The translations under genes were made by a program, and so were the position numbers. 64,000 nucleotides of DNA from Bosea sp. ANAM02 (GTDB taxonomy: Bacteria > Pseudomonadota > Alphaproteobacteria > Rhizobiales > Beijerinckiaceae): the NCBI RefSeq assembly GCF_011764485.1, contig NZ_AP022849.1, positions 372,001-436,000 on the forward strand, read 5' to 3'. Below the pieces are notes generated by a model. The model did no database searches and had not been told where the DNA came from. It worked only from the letters and a program-made list of their open reading frames with translations. Below, piece after piece: positions 60,266-64,000 of this stretch. Position 1 is the stretch's first letter; the number at the start of each line of letters is the position of its first letter.

Positions 60266-60739
60266 CTAGCCTTCCTTGCAAGCCACGATCTCTTGAACAC
60301 GCAGGATCGCCGCGACCAGGGTTCGAGCTAGCATCTCGTCAGAGCCAGGGCGAAGCTCGACCTCAAGCCCTTCGTTCCATACGTCGATGGCCGGCGGAAA
60401 CTCACGCAACAGGCGCTCTCCGTGCTCCGGTGAGCCGTGGTCCGGGCAAATCCTGCACTCGCTTGAGACCCAGCACGTTCCGCCGCGCCACCACCAACCA
60501 GGCAGCACCTCCCTGAAGAGGGTCAAGGCGTCATCGAAGCTGGTCAGGATGGCAGGCGCGCTGTCGTAGGCGACCAGATCGTTCGGATCGCGTCGGAGCC
60601 AGCGGTCCTGGAACTGGGTCCAGACATCGCCTTCCTTCGCGACCAGCGCTCGCCACACACGCGACTCAAGCACCGGATCCGGCCCACGGCCTTCCTCGAC
60701 TCGGGAAATAAGCTCTCCAAACACTCTGGCGCCTGTCAT
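60266..60739 (-). CDS. Hypothetical protein (157 aa)
   Basis: ATG 60739 overlaps the stop of the YHGTS gene, so it is coupled. Trp-rich middle (LTLFREVLPGWWWRGGTCWV, SSECRICPDHGSPEHGER) with four cysteines/histidines that could bind zinc. No family recognised. Confidence 0.68.
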   Translation of the reverse strand: MTGARVFGELISRVEEGRGPDPVLESRVWRALVAKEGDVWTQFQDRWLRRDPNDLVAYDSAPAILTSFDDALTLFREVLPGWWWRGGTCWVSSECRICPDHGSPEHGERLLREFPPAIDVWNEGLEVELRPGSDEMLARTLVAAILRVQEIVACKEG

Positions 60740-61173
60740 TGGTAAGGGTCCCCAGCTGAGGCGGTGACGGCCAGAATGTCGCGACGTGAGACCGCGATCG
60801 TCCGCGTGTAGCCCACGGCCCCGGCGATGGAGAGCATCGCGCGCCAGGTCCACGGCGCCTCACGCCATCGCGGAAAGCCGAGGAGCTCGGCCGCGAAGAG
60901 CCCGCGCCCGGCCGAGGGCCCGAGCTCGACGAACTTGTCCTCGAGGGTGCAGGCGGCGACGTCGAGGCGCTCGGACGGGATCGCGAACACGATCGGACGC
61001 GCCGACTCGAACTCGGCCATGCAATGCGCGTGATACTCCGCCGCCTCGCGCTCATCCGTCAGGCAGGTCATCAGCACCGCACCAGTCATGTGGCTCGGCA
61101 GCAGTCCTTCGCTGAGCTTCCGGCGCAGGTATTTGGTCGAGGTGCCGTGGTAGAGGATCGAAGGCAGTGTCAT
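60736..61173 (-). CDS. ART-like YHGTS protein (145 aa)
   Basis: ATG 61173. ILYHGTSTKYLRRKLSEGLL, GAVLMTCLTDEREAAEYHAH and PIVFAIPSERLDVAACTLED give the strand-H-G-T-S start, a following helix and the later beta elements typical of small ADP-ribosyltransferase-fold proteins found on phages and plasmids. Catalytic activity is inferred only. Its overlap with the 157-aa gene could indicate a two-component unit. Confidence 0.65.
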   Translation of the reverse strand: MTLPSILYHGTSTKYLRRKLSEGLLPSHMTGAVLMTCLTDEREAAEYHAHCMAEFESARPIVFAIPSERLDVAACTLEDKFVELGPSAGRGLFAAELLGFPRWREAPWTWRAMLSIAGAVGYTRTIAVSRRDILAVTASAGDPYQ

Positions 61174-61241
61174 GGTCTGATTGGCGCACGGTGACGCACC
61201 TAAGACCACATCCGCCGGGACGCCATCCACGGCCTTGAAGG

Positions 61242-61700
61242 CTAGTGCGTGGAGAATTCGCTGAGATCGAGGCCCCATTCAAGGGCGCAGTACGCCTCTG
61301 CGAAATGCTGTTCCAGCGGATCCTCGACCTCGACGAACTTCACCGTCATCGCGGCCACCAGAGCGACCTGACGCCGGAACTCGGCGGCGAAAACCTCGTC
61401 GGAGGACATGAGATGCGCGCGCGATCCGAGCTTCGTGTAGGTCGCCACACGCCCGAGAACGCCACGCGCTCGTTTGAACGCAAAGGTGGCTTTCAAGTGG
61501 GAACCGGCTCTGTGACTTCTGATCCGCTGCGCGATATCGCGCGTCCGCCCGACATGGACGCAGACACCGTTTTCGAAAAATGCGTAGAGCCCCGGCGCCT
61601 TCCGGCGCCCAATGGATTTCAGGTCGATAGGTCCGCTGGCTTCGAGCTGGCGGAAGATCTCCGGGGCGCGAGCAACAGTCGCGGCGAATCGAGCGTTCAT
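61242..61700 (-). CDS. GIY-YIG domain protein (152 aa)
   Basis: ATG 61700. Compact GIY-YIG domain: APGLYAFFENGVCVHVGRTR, DIAQRIRSHRAGSHLKATFA, and a later Glu (EDPLEQHFAEAYCALEWGLD). The domain is near the minimal size, so it may be a standalone nuclease or a degraded one; the Tyr pair is altered to G-L-Y ... V-H-V-G-R. It lies 69 nt upstream of the ART-like gene on the same strand. Confidence 0.78.
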   Translation of the reverse strand: MNARFAATVARAPEIFRQLEASGPIDLKSIGRRKAPGLYAFFENGVCVHVGRTRDIAQRIRSHRAGSHLKATFAFKRARGVLGRVATYTKLGSRAHLMSSDEVFAAEFRRQVALVAAMTVKFVEVEDPLEQHFAEAYCALEWGLDLSEFSTH

Positions 61701-61780
61701 TGGGACCTCACAACACCGCATTCATGGCGGTTAGCCCTGCTGAGACGCAAGCCAAGGGTGGGGCGCTCCAGCTCGATGGA

Positions 61781-61827
61781 TGATACTCGTTTAAGGCAGA
61801 ATCTGATTTTGCCTTAAACGGGTATCA
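61781..61827. repeat. 18-bp near-perfect palindrome of unknown role
   Basis: TGATACTCGTTTAAGGCA (61781-61798) and TGCCTTAAACGGGTATCA (61810-61827) match in 17 of 18 positions (the exception is a G-U type pair) with spacer GAATCTGATTT. It lies in the 309-nt gap between the divergent GIY-YIG and PilZ genes; nothing else is recognisable in 61701-62009. An operator, a recombination site or a remnant of a mobile element are all possible. Confidence 0.5.
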
Positions 61828-62009
61828 ATAGAGACGCAGCTCGCGGCAAAGGCCGGAAGTCGCCCGCCCGCTGGAGCGGTGGGCCAAAAAACAAGGGGAC
61901 GAGCCCTCGAAAACAGGGGCAAAGGCTGCGGGTAGGCGCAATCTGAGCTATTCGTAGCAAGCTGCCTGTAAGGATTATCCGCCAATCCTTCAGTGACGAG
62001 CGCCTATCC

Positions 62010-62708
62010 TTGTCCACTTCCGAAGAGCGCGACTTGACCCGCACAGCCGACACTCCCGTAGCTCGCATCTTGCAGACCGTGTTGCGTCTCGATGCCGACC
62101 AGGATCCGGCCACCCGCCGCATGTATCCTCGCCACGACCTGCGCCTGAAGGGTCGCTGCATGTTCGAGAACATGAGCGAGCATCCCTGCGAGTCGGTGAA
62201 CATCTCCGCGACAGGGCTCGCGGTCGCCTGCAGCCATCCTGCGCGCGCCGGCGCCCGCATCGTCATCTATCTGGATCGGCTTGGCCGGCTGGAAGGGTCG
62301 ATCATCAGGGCGACGAACGGCGCCTTCGCCGTGACCTTGACCAATAGCGTGCGCAAACGGCTGAAGCTCGCCAGCCAGATCGAGCATCTCGTGAGCCTTC
62401 CGGCCGAGCAGCGTATCGAGCACCGCATGAACGACCGCTTCGTTCCGGACGATCGCATCGCGACGGTCGCGCACGGCAAAGACATCCGCGATGCCGTGAT
62501 CATCGACGTCTCCCGAACCGGCATTGCGCTCAAAACGACCCTGTCCGCCGGCCTCGGCGACACCGTTGTTGTGGGCAAGCGACTGTTCGGACGTGTCGCT
62601 CGGCAGTTTCCGGGCGGTTTCGCCATCGCCTTCTCCGTGCCCGTTCCGGAATCGATCCTATTGGAGGGGAAGGCCTTCGTCGCCGATGACGACAGGATCG
62701 CCGCATGA
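62010..62708 (+). CDS. Tandem PilZ-domain protein (232 aa)
   Basis: TTG start. Two PilZ domains: the first has the c-di-GMP motifs RMYPR (R-x3-R) and NISATG (N/D-x-S-x2-G); the second has DVSRTG but a weaker first motif (DRFVPDDRIATVAHG). PilZ proteins bind cyclic di-GMP and control motility, pili or surface polysaccharide. The pilus operon at 10-17 kb is a possible target by context. Separated by 309 nt from the divergent GIY-YIG gene. Confidence 0.82.
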   Translation: MSTSEERDLTRTADTPVARILQTVLRLDADQDPATRRMYPRHDLRLKGRCMFENMSEHPCESVNISATGLAVACSHPARAGARIVIYLDRLGRLEGSIIRATNGAFAVTLTNSVRKRLKLASQIEHLVSLPAEQRIEHRMNDRFVPDDRIATVAHGKDIRDAVIIDVSRTGIALKTTLSAGLGDTVVVGKRLFGRVARQFPGGFAIAFSVPVPESILLEGKAFVADDDRIAA

Positions 62709-63097
62709 CCACGATTTCCGTCGACTGCGAGATCAAACGTAATCAGCTGCTGACCCGAGCTATCAGCGCCGCCTCGATGCTGCTCTCCGCGACCCGCGCT
62801 GCGGCGAACCGAGCTCCAGCCTGGGCGGCATCGATCGACAGCGCGACCTCTGAAGCGACGCGCGCCGCGAAGGAGGTTCAACCGCAAGGCTATCCGGACG
62901 ACGCAAGCGACCTCTGGTATGCGAGCGACCCGAACGAAGCCGGTCTGGTCGAGATCTGGCAGTGGAACTCGCACACCGCCGTTCAGGCCGGCTGCATGCC
63001 CATTTCCAGCATCGCCACCGGCATCCCTCAGGAGGTGGCCGGCGCTCTCATCGCCGCGCATAATGCCGCGATCACTCTCTCACGGCTCGCCGCATAG
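62705..63097 (+). CDS. Hypothetical protein (130 aa)
   Basis: Overlaps the PilZ gene by 4 nt. Helical N-terminus (LLTRAISAASMLLSATRAAA) and middle QGYPDDASDLWYASDPNEAG, LVEIWQWNSHTAVQAGCMPI. No family recognised; co-translation with PilZ suggests a linked role. Confidence 0.7.
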   Translation: MTTISVDCEIKRNQLLTRAISAASMLLSATRAAANRAPAWAASIDSATSEATRAAKEVQPQGYPDDASDLWYASDPNEAGLVEIWQWNSHTAVQAGCMPISSIATGIPQEVAGALIAAHNAAITLSRLAA

Positions 63098-63184
63098 CCG
63101 AGCCCCAGACGTGTAAAAATCGACACTCTTGCGTAAAAATGCGAATAATTGAGGCGTGTCGCGGAAAAACGATATCGCGATCGA

Positions 63185-64000
63185 TTACGGCTTGAATGCG
63201 CTCGAAGGAGCGTTTTCGGCGCCATAAACCTCCTGAACGACGGCTTCCATGCCCTCCAGCTCCTCATCGGAGAGTTCCGAGAACATCTTCTCGCGCTTGG
63301 CCTTGGAGAGCCGGCCGCTGTTCTGCATGACCAGCTTCGCAAAGAGATCCAGTCGCTCTGGCCGCATGTCAATCACCTCACGCATGCCTTCGACCATCCT
63401 GTCTCGCAAAGCGATCGAGGTGATCTCCTCCGGGATGCTGTAGTCGAGGCAATAGGCCAGACGGTTCGTAATGAAGGCTGCCTGGTGGCTCGCGTCGAAG
63501 TGCCCGTAGAGATCGCGCGTGTCATTCACGACCTCGACGTTTCCGTTCGGCGTCCTTTCCCATTTGATCAGCCCGATACGCTTCTCGTCGAAGGCCGTCA
63601 GGGTCTCCCTGTAGCCATCCATGTCAGCGAAGATAGCGTTCGAGATCGGCAGGGTGATGCCCTGCGGCTTCACCCCATGCTGATTGAGGATGTGGTTGAG
63701 GATGTAGCGGTGCGTCCGGCCGTTTCCGTCTGCCAAGGGATGAACCATAAGCCAGCCGAAACTTACCGCCGTCGCGTGCGCGACGGGGTCGAACCCCGGC
63801 GTGTCCATCATGCGGCCATCGGCGGCAAAGATGCCCTCGACGAGGTCCTTCAGATCCTCACTTTTCGCGCCGATCCAATTCGGAATCAGCGATCCGTCGA
63901 CCTCTTCTCCGAGCCACACGCCATTATGCCGTATCCCGGTCGTGATCCAGCGGGAGTCGACGATCATCTTTTGCAGACCGACCAGGAAAGGCAGATCGAG
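63185..64000 (-). CDS. Fic family protein, 5' end beyond window
   Basis: The Fic active site HPLADGNGRTHR (HPFx[D/E]GNGRxxR) is intact, with GNGVWLGEE-like residues (NGVWLGEEVDG) upstream and a C-terminal helical part. The frame is open to the right edge: the codons 63968-64000 read LDLPFLVGLQK, a typical Fic N-terminal helix, so ATG 63967 is not the true start. Fic enzymes attach AMP or similar groups to target proteins. No inhibitory (S/T)xxxE(G/N) helix is visible in the part seen. Confidence 0.88.
   Translation of the reverse strand, partial: LDLPFLVGLQKMIVDSRWITTGIRHNGVWLGEEVDGSLIPNWIGAKSEDLKDLVEGIFAADGRMMDTPGFDPVAHATAVSFGWLMVHPLADGNGRTHRYILNHILNQHGVKPQGITLPISNAIFADMDGYRETLTAFDEKRIGLIKWERTPNGNVEVVNDTRDLYGHFDASHQAAFITNRLAYCLDYSIPEEITSIALRDRMVEGMREVIDMRPERLDLFAKLVMQNSGRLSKAKREKMFSELSDEELEGMEAVVQEVYGAENAPSSAFKP

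Noticed and set aside
61781..61827. Rho-independent terminator
   Set aside because: It lies upstream of both divergent genes and has no T-run, so an operator or recombination site is more likely.

Overview
The window looks like part of a large plasmid (or chromid) of an alphaproteobacterium, probably Hyphomicrobiales (Bosea/Methylobacterium-like). The reasons are a high-GC genome style, an alphaproteobacterial LexA box (GTTC-N7-GTTC) ahead of an imuA-imuB-dnaE2 cassette, an RPA-type plasmid replication initiator with an iteron field, an orphan ParA, and a large share of unrecognised small genes. No integrase, transposase, rRNA operon or CRISPR array was seen. Both edges cut genes: a plus-strand hypothetical at the left and a minus-strand fic gene at the right.

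Layout. 0-1.6 kb: truncated hypothetical gene. 1.7-7.1 kb (minus): SOS mutagenesis cassette dnaE2, imuB, imuA with its LexA box. 7.1-10 kb (minus): a multi-winged-helix protein and two hypotheticals. 10-17.1 kb (minus): compact type IVb-pilus/type II secretion-like operon (exported coiled-coil protein, lipoprotein secretin, bitopic proteins, GspE ATPase, pilin-like protein, GspF). 17.3-22.3 kb: HNH-like protein, beta-barrel porin, scpA-scpB condensin subunits and a Tat-type lipoprotein. 22.3-24.6 kb: repeat-rich non-coding segment followed by parA and a small partner, a likely partition locus. 24.6-33 kb: RpoD-like sigma factor, secreted extensin-like cell-wall protein, divergent serine recombinase, and a tandem pair of secreted Cys-rich paralogues. 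33.2-37.3 kb: DUF2786-like protein, repA, and an ADP-ribosyltransferase-like protein. 37.4-41.3 kb: 766-aa orphan, a frame-broken gene, then an AT-rich stretch and about ten iterons (probable origin). 41.5-51 kb: Y RNA (YrlA-type) gene directly before a Ro60/Rsr gene, then HTH-DUF433, DUF1643, GIY-YIG, HD-domain, Pth2-like, an odd tRNA, several hypotheticals and a full-length seryl-tRNA synthetase. 51-64 kb: hypotheticals, M50 membrane protease, Tex, MbcA/RES toxin-antitoxin pair, a YHGTS (ART-like) protein, GIY-YIG, tandem-PilZ protein and Fic.

How it works together. Replication (RepA plus iterons), partition (ParA plus the repeat centromere) and possibly condensation (ScpAB) keep the replicon; ImuA/ImuB/DnaE2 give SOS-inducible error-prone repair; the pilus operon would give a surface fibre. 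The most striking locus is the Ro60-Y RNA module at 41.52-43.31 kb. The RNA can be folded by eye into a 17-19 bp closing stem carrying a circularly permuted tRNA whose pieces resemble elongator tRNA-Met. It lies in a neighbourhood rich in RNA- and translation-related genes (Pth2, tRNA, SerRS, HD and GIY-YIG domains).
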